This document shows positions 19,844-28,350 of a stretch of 64,000 nucleotides of DNA, piece after piece. Under the pieces are notes generated by a model. It did not search any database. It had not been told where the DNA came from and saw only the letters and a list, made by a program, of their open reading frames with translations. This DNA is from Candidatus Denitrolinea symbiosum (lineage in GTDB: Bacteria > Chloroflexota > Anaerolineae > Anaerolineales > Villigracilaceae), in contig BLAA01000001.1 of assembly GCA_017312345.1 (NCBI GenBank), positions 2,542,001 through 2,606,000 of the forward strand. Reading direction: 5' to 3'. Within the stretch, counting starts at the first letter, position 1. Every line of letters begins with the position of its first letter. The translations under genes were made by a program, and so were the position numbers.

Positions 19844-19938
19844 AATCGCGCGCTCTGGATAGTGTCGTTTTGCACAATCCGTGTGAATATTGGACTTTCA
19901 GAAATAGCGTCGGAATCTCTGTATCTGCCGCGCAAGAC

Positions 19939-19989
19939 GTGAATCTCACGAAAAACCATGGAAAGTTCGCGCTCATTCGTGAAATTCAC
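19939..19989. repeat. Imperfect inverted repeat in the gap between two purine transporter operons
   Basis: GTGAATCTCACGAA (19939-19952) and TTCGTGAAATTCAC (19976-19989) are complementary at 13 of 14 positions. They lie in the otherwise gene-free stretch 19844-20117, between the end of system 2 and the GntR gene. No U-run follows on the minus strand, so this is not a normal terminator. It may be one of the private-word repeats. Confidence 0.5.
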
Positions 19990-20117
19990 GGCCGGGTATC
20001 TTATTTCCGAAGGAGTCTTATGCAATATCCCAGTTGTTTGGGGCGATGTGTTTTGATATGGCGGGAGCGCCGCGGCGCGGGCCTTTCCTCGGCGGCCGCG
20101 CGCCGCGGCAAGGGAAG

Positions 20118-21086
20118 TTACAGACCGCGTTCGCCGCGGATGTACGGCGTGCCGAGCGCGGCCGGCGCGCCGAGACGTTTGCGCATGGCCTCGCGTGAGC
20201 CGATGATCAGGACGATAATGGTGAACGCGTAGGGAATCATCTGTAGGAAGAAACTCCAATAGGGATTAAGGTAGAACGGGTTGGGACCGCCAAACAAAAT
20301 GGCAGGGCCCTGGATGTCGAGAATGAGCCTGCGGAGCGCGCCGAAAGCGTACGATCCGACCACCGCCCGGAACGGGTCCCACTGCGCGAAGATGACGAGG
20401 CCGACCGCGATCCAGCCCTGACCACTGGTGGTCATCTCGCTGAACCAGCCGGGCGCGACCGCCAGGCTAATCGTCGCCCCGGCCAAGCCGGCCAACATGC
20501 CGCCGACGAAGACGTAAAGATAGCGGGTGAGGTAGACGTTGATCCCGAGCGCGTCGGCCGCGGCGGGATGTTCTCCCACCGCGCGCAGGTGCATCCCGGG
20601 CCGCGTGTGGTTGATGTAATACCAGGCCAGCGGCGCGAAGATATAGCCGATGTAGACCATCACGCTTTGACTTGTAAAGAAGATCGGGCCGAGCAGGGGG
20701 ATCTGCGAAAGCAACGGGATGGAAAAGTTGGGGAGCAGAGAGATCGCGCCGGCTTTGCTCAGTCCCTCGCCCAGCACCAGGCTGATGCCGGAGCCGAGGA
20801 AGGTGAGAGCCAGCCCGCTCACGACCTGATCCGCTTGCAGCGTGATGACGATGTAGGCGTGCACCTGGCTGAGAAGCCCGGCCGCGAACATGGCGACCAG
20901 CGCTCCCAGCCACGGATTCCCGGTTGAGACGGCCACGCTGTAGGCGCTCATCGCGCCGACCAGCATCATGCCCTCCACGCCGAGGTTCATCACGCCGGAG
21001 CGTTCGGCAAAGATCTCGCCCAGGGTGGCGAATAAAAGGACGGTTCCCGTGCCGACGCCTGCCGCAAGGATGATGATCGGATCCAT
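20118..21086 (-). CDS. Nucleoside-type ABC transporter permease (system 2, second)
   Basis: The 322-residue permease has the same layout as the protein at 16939: FAERSGVMNLGVEGMMLVGA near the N-terminus and LRAVGEHPAAADALGINV in the ATPase-coupling loop. About nine hydrophobic helices are visible. It is the last gene of system 2 and is separated from its partner permease by only 3 bp. The hydrophilic tail is short and basic. Confidence 0.9.
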   Translation of the reverse strand: MDPIIILAAGVGTGTVLLFATLGEIFAERSGVMNLGVEGMMLVGAMSAYSVAVSTGNPWLGALVAMFAAGLLSQVHAYIVITLQADQVVSGLALTFLGSGISLVLGEGLSKAGAISLLPNFSIPLLSQIPLLGPIFFTSQSVMVYIGYIFAPLAWYYINHTRPGMHLRAVGEHPAAADALGINVYLTRYLYVFVGGMLAGLAGATISLAVAPGWFSEMTTSGQGWIAVGLVIFAQWDPFRAVVGSYAFGALRRLILDIQGPAILFGGPNPFYLNPYWSFFLQMIPYAFTIIVLIIGSREAMRKRLGAPAALGTPYIRGERGL

Positions 21087-21089
21087 GTT

Positions 21090-22214
21090 CTATGCCTCCT
21101 CGCGCGTGATGCTGACGCGATAACGCAGTAAAAAGTCGCTGGCGATCAGACAGACCAGGATAACGCCCTGGATCATTTTCGGCACCCCGGAAGGCTGGAT
21201 TTCGCGTCCCGCGAGCAACAGGGCGCCGAACAGGATCGAGACGAAGATCGCGGCGATCGGATTTAACTTCGACAGCCACGCCACGATGATGCCGGTGAAG
21301 CCGTACCCTGCCGCGATGGGCGTGGTCTGCAGGCGGTGGATCACGCCCGTGACTTCGGACATCCCGCCGAGGCCCGCCAGCGCGCCCGAGAGCATCATCA
21401 CCAGGATCGTGTTGCGCGTGATGTTGATGCCCGCGTATTGCGCGGCCTGCGGATTGTCGCCGATCAGGCGGATCTCGTATCCCCAGCGGCTTCGATAAAT
21501 GACGAACCAGATAATTACGGCGGCGACGATGCCCAGAACCAGCCCAAAGTGAGTGGTGAGGCCGCTAAACAGCGGAATTTTCTGGGAGTAATCCAAAAGC
21601 CGCGGCAGCCAGGCGTTTTGCGGGAATTTGGGGCTCATCTGGAACCCCCCTTCGGTCCAGACCGCGAACACCCAGAAGTTCACCCACGCGATGGCGATGT
21701 AGTTCATCATCAACGTGCTGATGATCTCGTTGACGCGGAATTTCGCCTTGAGGTAGCCGGGGATGAGGCCCCAGAGCGCGCCGCAGACCATCCCCGCCAG
21801 GATCATAACGGGGATGAATATCCACGGAGACGTTTCGGCTGGCAGGACCGGGGCGAGGACGATCGCGCTGGCGCCCCATGCGCCCATGATGAACTGTCCC
21901 TCCGCGCCGATGTTCCATTGTTTCATGCGGAAGGCCACCGAGCAGGCCAGCGTGGTCAGAAGAATGGGCGTGGCCTTCACGATGGTATCGGACAGAACGC
22001 CAAGGCTGCCGAAAGATGCCTTGGCGATGTGCAGATAGGATCTGACCGCGTCCCCGCCTGCAAAGGTAATCAGAATCCCTCCGAGGACGAGGGCGATCAC
22101 GATCGCGCCCACCGAAACGGCGGCCGGGTACCACCTGGGCGGTTCGTCCAGGCGCGGTTCGATGTGCAGGCGCAGGGCGCGTTTGCGCGTCGAGGTCGAA
22201 GGGGCTGTGGTCAT
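21090..22214 (-). CDS. Nucleoside-type ABC transporter permease (system 2, first)
   Basis: The 374-residue permease carries AFRMKQWNIGAEGQFIMGA and the coupling loop IRLIGDNPQAAQYAGINI. Its N-terminus is hydrophilic and proline-rich before the first helix. It starts 4 bp after the stop of the ATPase gene. The order ATPase-permease-permease downstream of the receptor gene differs from system 1, where the permeases come first. The two systems are therefore separately organised operons and not a recent tandem duplication. Confidence 0.9.
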   Translation of the reverse strand: MTTAPSTSTRKRALRLHIEPRLDEPPRWYPAAVSVGAIVIALVLGGILITFAGGDAVRSYLHIAKASFGSLGVLSDTIVKATPILLTTLACSVAFRMKQWNIGAEGQFIMGAWGASAIVLAPVLPAETSPWIFIPVMILAGMVCGALWGLIPGYLKAKFRVNEIISTLMMNYIAIAWVNFWVFAVWTEGGFQMSPKFPQNAWLPRLLDYSQKIPLFSGLTTHFGLVLGIVAAVIIWFVIYRSRWGYEIRLIGDNPQAAQYAGINITRNTILVMMLSGALAGLGGMSEVTGVIHRLQTTPIAAGYGFTGIIVAWLSKLNPIAAIFVSILFGALLLAGREIQPSGVPKMIQGVILVCLIASDFLLRYRVSITREEA

Positions 22215-22218
22215 GTTG

Positions 22219-23793
22219 TCACGCTCCTGCCTTGATTTTTTCGAGCGGCGTGCCGGTCATCATCAGGCCGATCGTATCCACCATTTCCTGTTCGGCTTCG
22301 CCGTGGACGGTCATCTCTCCCATGATGCGCCCCTCGTAGATCACTAAGATGCGGTCGCTCAACCAGAGCAGTTCTTCCAATTCTTCCGAGATCAGGAGGA
22401 TGCCGGCTCCCGCTTCGCGCTGGGCCAGCAGCAGCCGGTGGACGCCCTCGATCGCGCCCACGTCCAGCCCGCGCGTGGGTTGGACCGCGACGAGGAAGGA
22501 CGGCTCCCCCGAAATTTCGCGGGCGAGGATGACGCGTTGCAGGTTTCCGCCCGAAAGAAGCCGCACGGGCGTCTCCACGTTCGGCACGACGATATCGTAC
22601 GCCTGTTTCAGTTCCTGGGCAAAATGGGTGGCCTGTTTCATGTCCAGCACCCCGCGATGCGAGATCGGCTCCTGGCGATATTTTTTCATGATGACGTTGT
22701 CGGTCACGCTCAGGTTGGGCGAGGAGCCGACGTGCGTGCGATCCTCCGGGACGTGGGCCAGGCCGCGGCGGATTCCGAACAGCGCGGAGCGGTTGCCCAC
22801 CGACTCGCCATCCAGCCAGACTTCGCCGCGGGTGCAGCGCCGCAGTCCGCTGATCACCTGCGAGAGTTCGCGCTGACCGTTGCCGGCTACGCCGGCCATG
22901 CCCACGATCTCGCCGCGGCGGACGGTCATCGAAACCCCGCGTAGGGCCGGCAATCCCTTGTCGTTTTCGGCGTGGACGTCCCTGACATCCAGCACGACTT
23001 TCCCTTCCGGCATGGGCTTCTTCTCGGTGCGAAAAAGCACCAGCCGTCCCACCATGAGTTTTGCCAGTTCCTGTGTGGTGACGCCTTTCGCGGAAATGCC
23101 CGCGGCCGTCACTTTCCCGCGTCGCAGGACGGTGATGCGGTCCGCGATGGCGGTTACTTCATTCAATTTATGACTGATGAAAACAATGGACTTGCCTTTT
23201 TCCACCATGGAACGTAACGTGAGGAACAACCCCTCGATCTCCTGCGGCGCAAGCACCGCGGTCGGCTCGTCCATGATGAGGGTATTCGCGCCGCGATAGA
23301 GCATCTTTAAAATTTCCACGCGCTGCTGCTCGCCCACAGAGAGCTGCCAGATCTTGGCGCGCGGGTCCACTTTCAGGCCGAAGCGTTCTCCCACCTCCGC
23401 CACTTTGTCGTCGTAATCTCGCAGTCGCATGTTGAATTTCGGGTCGTCGAGGCCGAGCAGGATATTTTCTGTCACCGTTTGCGAACGCACCAGCATGAAG
23501 TGCTGGTGGACCATGCCGATTCCTGCTTTGATGGCGTCGCGCGGCGACGAAAATGCGACCGGCTCGCCTTTGACCAGGATGGAGCCGCCGTCTGCGCGGT
23601 AAAGCCCCGCCAGGACGTTCATCAACGTGCTTTTGCCCGCGCCGTTCTCTCCAAGCAGGGCATGGATTTCTCCGTATCTCAGCTGAAAGTCCACGCAGTC
23701 GTTGGCGAGCACGCCGGGAAAGCGCTTGGTCACGCCTTTCATGTCAACCATGAGGGGCGGTTCGGAGGATGCGATGACGGGGTTTTCTTCCAT
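22219..23793 (-). CDS. Nucleoside-type ABC transporter, double ATPase subunit (system 2)
   Basis: The 524-residue protein has two ABC domains. Domain one has Walker A GENGAGKST and signature LSVGEQQRVE. Domain two has the degenerate loop GVAGNGQRE and signature LSGGNLQRVILARE. ATG 23793 lies behind GGAGAG; the frame is open upstream to 23862 but without a site. The protein is related to but clearly diverged from the system 1 ATPase. It energises the permeases at 20118-22214. A strong hairpin lies just upstream. Confidence 0.9.
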   Translation of the reverse strand: MEENPVIASSEPPLMVDMKGVTKRFPGVLANDCVDFQLRYGEIHALLGENGAGKSTLMNVLAGLYRADGGSILVKGEPVAFSSPRDAIKAGIGMVHQHFMLVRSQTVTENILLGLDDPKFNMRLRDYDDKVAEVGERFGLKVDPRAKIWQLSVGEQQRVEILKMLYRGANTLIMDEPTAVLAPQEIEGLFLTLRSMVEKGKSIVFISHKLNEVTAIADRITVLRRGKVTAAGISAKGVTTQELAKLMVGRLVLFRTEKKPMPEGKVVLDVRDVHAENDKGLPALRGVSMTVRRGEIVGMAGVAGNGQRELSQVISGLRRCTRGEVWLDGESVGNRSALFGIRRGLAHVPEDRTHVGSSPNLSVTDNVIMKKYRQEPISHRGVLDMKQATHFAQELKQAYDIVVPNVETPVRLLSGGNLQRVILAREISGEPSFLVAVQPTRGLDVGAIEGVHRLLLAQREAGAGILLISEELEELLWLSDRILVIYEGRIMGEMTVHGEAEQEMVDTIGLMMTGTPLEKIKAGA

Positions 23794-23824
23794 GTGACTC
23801 TCCGGGGAGGGGATCGGGTGGACA

Positions 23825-23854
23825 GAGGCCAGACATCCCAGGATGTCTGGCCTC
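23825..23854 (-). promoter_or_regulatory. Perfect 14-bp hairpin between receptor and ATPase genes (system 2)
   Basis: GAGGCCAGACATCC (23825-23838) and GGATGTCTGGCCTC (23841-23854) form a perfect stem with a two-base spacer. The hairpin follows the receptor gene stop and precedes the ATPase. No long U-run follows on the minus strand, so message stabilisation or partial termination that favours the receptor is the likely role. Confidence 0.6.
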
Positions 23855-23869
23855 CTGTTCAACTAAAAC

Positions 23870-25078
23870 TTACGGATTGAGGCTGGGCAGTTCGGCGGTG
23901 ACGCCTTCAGCCCACCAGTACATGCAGTACTTGCATTCGAGTCCGGGGGCTCCGGGCGGGAACTGATCGAGGTCAGCTTGGACCATCTTCTCGCCGGCCG
24001 GGACAATCACGTTGCCTTTGTTGTCCTTGATCTCTCCGGCGAAGACGTCGAAGCGGGTGAACTCGCCGGCCAGCATGGCGGCCAGCGTGTCTTTCACCAT
24101 CTGGAGTTCAGCCGCGGGCAGGTCTTGCATGCCCTTGGTCAGCGACTGGCCTTCCATGAGGCCCCAGATTCCGAGCGCGCCGGTATCGGCGTCAAAGTAT
24201 TCCCAGCCGGGTACGTAGGTGCCGGCGCGGACGCCCTCGGTGATGCTGGCGTAGACGGGTCCCCAGTTCCAGTAGATGGTGGTGAGGCAGCGCTCCACCT
24301 TGCAGGAGCCGATGTAGTCATAGGTGATGCCCCACGTGCCTTTTTCCTGCGCCACGTCCGCCACCGCGGGGGTGTCGGCGCCGGTCAGGACGACGTGCGC
24401 GCCCGCGTCGAAGAGCGACGCGGCGGCTTCTTTTTCGATCACCGGGTCGTGCCAGGTGTTGATCCAGCGCACGTCCATGGTGCATTCAGGGCAGGTTTTC
24501 TTCGCGCCGAGCATGAAGGCGTTGCCGAGGCGGAGTTCCTCGGGGATCGGGAAGGTAGCCATGTAGCCAAGTTTCGGATTGCCGTCCAGTTTGGCGCGCG
24601 AGCCGGCCAACATGCCGGCCAGGTACTTCATGTCTTCCATCGCGCCGAAGAGGTTGCCGAAGTTTTTGCCGTTGGCCTTGTAGCCGCTGGCGTGGATGAA
24701 CATGATGTCCGGGAACTCGCCTGCGACCGTTTCCGTCGGGTCCATGTAGCCGAAGGACGTGGTGAAGATCAAGTTGAAGCCCTTGCGAGCCAGGGAGCGA
24801 ATGACCTGTTCGGAGTCCGCGCCTTCAGGGACGTTTTCGACGTAGGCGGTGTGGACGTCCTTGACGTGCTCCTGGACGTACACGAGACCCTCGTAGTGCG
24901 CTTGTGAGTAGCCGCCGTCGTCGTGCGGGCCGATCAGCACCATGGCCACGTTGAACTTGCCCTTTTCAATATCGGGGATTTGCAGGCCTCCGACCGTCTC
25001 GGGCTTGGAACCGCAGGCGGAGAGGACCATGACAGCGATCACCATAAGTAAGGCGATCTTGGAAAGAGTTGAGCGCAT
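23870..25078 (-). CDS. BMP-family substrate-binding lipoprotein, Cys-containing (system 2)
   Basis: The 402-residue protein starts with a lipoprotein signal ending in VLSACGSK. A BMP-type binding fold follows: FNVAMVLIGPHDDGGYSQAHYEGL, FNLIFTTSFGYMDPT and HVVLTGADTPAVADVAQEKG. It is longer than the system 1 receptor and has extra cysteines in KKTCPECTM, GSCKVERCL and the C-terminal LECKYCMYWW. These could form disulfides or a metal site outside the cell. AGGAGGAG precedes the start. This is the first gene of system 2. A purine or nucleoside ligand is inferred from context. The 177 bp upstream show no gene. Confidence 0.88.
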   Translation of the reverse strand: MRSTLSKIALLMVIAVMVLSACGSKPETVGGLQIPDIEKGKFNVAMVLIGPHDDGGYSQAHYEGLVYVQEHVKDVHTAYVENVPEGADSEQVIRSLARKGFNLIFTTSFGYMDPTETVAGEFPDIMFIHASGYKANGKNFGNLFGAMEDMKYLAGMLAGSRAKLDGNPKLGYMATFPIPEELRLGNAFMLGAKKTCPECTMDVRWINTWHDPVIEKEAAASLFDAGAHVVLTGADTPAVADVAQEKGTWGITYDYIGSCKVERCLTTIYWNWGPVYASITEGVRAGTYVPGWEYFDADTGALGIWGLMEGQSLTKGMQDLPAAELQMVKDTLAAMLAGEFTRFDVFAGEIKDNKGNVIVPAGEKMVQADLDQFPPGAPGLECKYCMYWWAEGVTAELPSLNP

Positions 25079-25255
25079 AGGATACTCCTCCTAGAGTATG
25101 AAATGAGAGTGTCAACCAGCGTACTGCCGAACGATTCGTGAGCCGCGCGCCTCCTTTCATTTTTTTCTTGCGAACAACTTACTCCGGCTTGCCGATTCTA
25201 GCCTGAACGCACAAAATGGACAAGACGAGGATGTCACCGCTGGGGGCGGATAATG

Positions 25256-27298
25256 TCACTGCGCGCAGGCGAACCGGGAACGCATCGCCTCCGCCGCGGC
25301 AGACTGCTCCGCGCCGGGCGGCGTTTCGCGCGCGATGCGCGCCCAGAGCGAACACAACATCGGCGCCATGTAATCCTTCGAGACGCGGAACGCCTCGACC
25401 GACAAATCCTGCGCCCGCGTCCAATCGCCGGTGTGGGCGTAGGCTTCGATGAAGACGAAGCGCTCCACCGGGTCGTTGGGATGATCGTCCAGCGCGAATG
25501 CGGTCTCGCCGAGCTGGACGACCGCCTCCCAATCCTTTTGCTGACGGGCGAGGTCGGCCCGCTCGAAATAATAACACCACCCGCGCGCCGGTTCGCTTCC
25601 GTAGACTGCGGGCGGGGTCGCGGTTTCCCCGGGCGTGATCCACGCCGATGAGGAGAGCGCGGCGGACTCGCGCATCAATGTCTCCGCGGGGATGAAGCGG
25701 TTGACCGTGTCAATATCGGGATCGAGCAGGCGCAGGCAGCCCGGCGGCGCGAAGTAAAACGCGACGATTTGCGAAGTGTTCCCCTCGAATTTGCTCGACA
25801 GGTAATCGTAATGGATGGGGATGTCTTTCTCGAGGGCGGGGAGCGAACCGCCAATGCGCGAGGCGGGATACAGCAAGAGATAGCGCGTCACGTCGCTGCG
25901 GTTGTCGGGATCGTAGGTCCAGTTCAGCGCGGCGCTCAGGGAATTGTCCGCGTTGAAGTTGAAGACGCGCGCGTCCACGGGCGGGAGGCTGCCGGTTGCG
26001 GCGGGGGAGAGGAAGGCGCGGTCGTTGAGGAGGACCGTCGTGTCTGCAGTCAGGCCGGGCGCGCGCCAGGTCATCTGCCAGAAGAGCGCGGCCTGGCGAT
26101 TCCACTCGAGGCGATAATCGTTCATCCAAAAGGACTGCCGTCCCGCGCACAGGGCGATCAATATCCCGGCCAGCGCGAATTTCCAGCGCGCGGCGGGGAT
26201 GAATTCGAGCAGTCCCGCCCAGAGCAAGCTGGCGCCGAGCATGAACGGCAAAGTGAACCGGCTGGTGGGATGCGCCAGCGAGGGCGGGAAATCGATCAGC
26301 CAGAACGGCCAGCCCGCGAAGAAGAGCGCGAGAAGCCCGAGCGCGAGAGCGGAAAGCGGGAAGAGACGGGACGGGGCCGCGCCTCCGGCATCTGACTTCC
26401 GCAGCGCGCCGTAGGCGAGGATGAATACCGAAACGACGACCGCGGCGACCATGATCGTCGCGCGCCAGCCGTCGTACGCGGGGACGGGGAGTTGGAAAAC
26501 CTGTCCGAGTGCCGCGCCGCTCACAGTCCAGAAAGAGGCGAGGACGAGTTGGACAAGCCGCGCGAGAGTCCCGAAGAAGTCGGTCTTCATGTCGCCGAGG
26601 AGACTCGTCGAATAGACCTGGTTGTTGAAGATGAACATGCGCGAGAGGACGGCCGCCAACCAGAGGCCGAGGTAGGGCAGGGCGCGGCTCAGCGCGGCGC
26701 GCGGCGCATGGGGCGCGTTGCGCGAGCGGACGGCGAAATAAATGACGAAAGGACGGACGAGTTCGAGGAAGAAAAAATACTCCATCATCCACAGGTTGAG
26801 CGCGGAGAGCGCCAGCGCGAGGCCGGTGAAGAGACGGGCGCGGCGCGGGTCGTCGAGGGCGCGCAGCGTGAAGTAGACGGAGGCGAGGAAGAAATTGAGG
26901 ACGATGAAGAAGTGCGCGTAGAGGAAGGCGCTCCATTGCTGGTTGAAGCCGGGATAGACCAGAAAGAAGAACGCGGCGATGAGCGCGAAGGCTTCGCGCC
27001 CGGGCCAGACGCGCTTGAAGACTTTCCAGGCGAAGATGCCCGTGAGCGCGCGCAGGAGCAGCGCGTAAACCTGCCAGTAGATTGGGACGTGCGGAAGGAT
27101 CGCGCCGTCTATTTGATAAAGCAGCCCCCAGACGGGACGATTGGTGGAGAAGTACCGCGTCGTCGCCTCGGGCCCCAATTGATAGCGGATCCACGACATG
27201 GGCAGGTCGTCCCAGTAAAAGCCGAGGGACGGGAGCGCCAGCCCATACGCGAGGACGGCGGCGACGAGGAGGGCAACGGCAGGATGGATGCGTTTCAT
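25256..27298 (-). CDS. GT-C-like polytopic membrane protein of unknown function
   Basis: The 680-residue protein has about eleven or twelve hydrophobic helices in its first 430 residues and a soluble C-terminal part. The first outer loop has FYWDDLPM, and an acidic pair at this position is typical of GT-C glycosyltransferases that use lipid-linked sugars. The last 100 residues look like helical, TPR-like repeats (QQKDWEAVVQLGETAFALDDHPNDP). I do not recognise a specific family. It lies between transporter system 2 and carbamate kinase within the purine locus, on the same strand, but nothing links it to purines. A glycan-assembly or glycosylation role is a guess. Confidence 0.65.
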   Translation of the reverse strand: MKRIHPAVALLVAAVLAYGLALPSLGFYWDDLPMSWIRYQLGPEATTRYFSTNRPVWGLLYQIDGAILPHVPIYWQVYALLLRALTGIFAWKVFKRVWPGREAFALIAAFFFLVYPGFNQQWSAFLYAHFFIVLNFFLASVYFTLRALDDPRRARLFTGLALALSALNLWMMEYFFFLELVRPFVIYFAVRSRNAPHAPRAALSRALPYLGLWLAAVLSRMFIFNNQVYSTSLLGDMKTDFFGTLARLVQLVLASFWTVSGAALGQVFQLPVPAYDGWRATIMVAAVVVSVFILAYGALRKSDAGGAAPSRLFPLSALALGLLALFFAGWPFWLIDFPPSLAHPTSRFTLPFMLGASLLWAGLLEFIPAARWKFALAGILIALCAGRQSFWMNDYRLEWNRQAALFWQMTWRAPGLTADTTVLLNDRAFLSPAATGSLPPVDARVFNFNADNSLSAALNWTYDPDNRSDVTRYLLLYPASRIGGSLPALEKDIPIHYDYLSSKFEGNTSQIVAFYFAPPGCLRLLDPDIDTVNRFIPAETLMRESAALSSSAWITPGETATPPAVYGSEPARGWCYYFERADLARQQKDWEAVVQLGETAFALDDHPNDPVERFVFIEAYAHTGDWTRAQDLSVEAFRVSKDYMAPMLCSLWARIARETPPGAEQSAAAEAMRSRFACAQ

Positions 27299-27388
27299 GC
27301 GTGTCCGATGGCCGGTCGCCGGACAGCCCCGCGGCCGCGCTGCCGCGCTGCCGCGAGACTGTCCGACTGTTGATTATTTGACGTTCGG

Positions 27389-28342
27389 TTACGGCACAAT
27401 CCAGGTTCCGGTCTCGCCTTTGAGGGCGCGGCCGATGTTTTCGGGGTTGGTGATGAGCGCTTTGCCGTTGGGCATGGCTTCGAGATACCAGACGATGGCC
27501 TGAATCTTCGGCGCCATCGAGCCTTTGGCAAAGTGCGTCCCTTCGGCGAGGTAGGCTTTGGCTTCGGCGAGCGTCAACGTGTCGAGCCATTTCTGGTCGG
27601 GCTTGCCGAAGTTGACGGCGACTTTTTCCACGGCAGTGGAGATGAGGAAGAGGTCGGCCTTGATGAGTTGCGCCAGCAGCGAGGAAGCGAAGTCTTTGTC
27701 GATGACCGCGGCGATGCCTTTCAGGTCGCCGTCCGCGTCACGGACGACGGGGATGCCGCCGCCGCCGATGGTGACGACGACCGTCCCCGCTTTGAGGAGG
27801 GCCTCCACCGCTTCGAGTTCCACGACCTCCTTCGGGAGCGGCGAGGCGACGACCCGCCTCCAGCCGCGGCCCGCGTCCTCCCGGACCGACCAGCCGAGTT
27901 CCGCGGCGCGGCGGTCCGCTTCGGCTTTGTCCATGAACGAGCCGATCGGTTTGGACGGCTCGCGGAAGGCTTTGTCGTCCGCGTCCACCGCGACTTGAGT
28001 CACGACGGTCGCCACCGATTTGTTGATCCCGCGGCGGCGCAGTTCGTTTTGCAGGGTTTGCTGGAGGGCGTAGCCGATGGCGCCCTGCGAATCCGCGCCG
28101 CAGACTTCGAGCGGGACTTCGTGCATACCCTCGACCTTCGCGGCGATCTCCGAGCGGCGGAGGATGAACCCGACCTGGGGCCCGTTGCCGTGACCGATGG
28201 CGACGTCCCAGCCCGCTTCGAGCATGTCCGCGATGTGATAGGTGGTTTCCTTCGCGGCGAGGTATTGACTCTCGACGGTTACATTTTTATCGTCTTTGAT
28301 GAGCGAGTTTCCGCCGATGGCGATGACAGCAAGTTTGGTCAT
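27389..28342 (-). CDS. arcC: Carbamate kinase
   Basis: The 317-residue protein begins MTKLAVIAIGGNSLI, has GWDVAIGHGNGPQVGFILRR, and carries VTIGGGGIPVVRD and AVIDKDFASSLLA, all standard for carbamate kinase. It transfers phosphate from carbamoyl phosphate to ADP, giving ATP, ammonia and CO2. In purine-degrading anaerobes it ends the pathway and conserves energy. The start lies 8 bp after the stop of the YgeW-like carbamoyltransferase gene, so the two are co-expressed: carbamoyltransferase releases carbamoyl phosphate and this enzyme uses it. In E. coli the corresponding gene of the purine locus is yqeA. Confidence 0.93.
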   Translation of the reverse strand: MTKLAVIAIGGNSLIKDDKNVTVESQYLAAKETTYHIADMLEAGWDVAIGHGNGPQVGFILRRSEIAAKVEGMHEVPLEVCGADSQGAIGYALQQTLQNELRRRGINKSVATVVTQVAVDADDKAFREPSKPIGSFMDKAEADRRAAELGWSVREDAGRGWRRVVASPLPKEVVELEAVEALLKAGTVVVTIGGGGIPVVRDADGDLKGIAAVIDKDFASSLLAQLIKADLFLISTAVEKVAVNFGKPDQKWLDTLTLAEAKAYLAEGTHFAKGSMAPKIQAIVWYLEAMPNGKALITNPENIGRALKGETGTWIVP

Positions 28343-28350
28343 GGATTCTC

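Noticed and set aside
25710..27590. 626-codon minus-strand frame overlapping the GT-C-like gene and carbamate kinase
   Set aside because: The translation is extremely Arg/Pro-rich with no domain, while the alternative frame gives clean membrane helices and a kinase.
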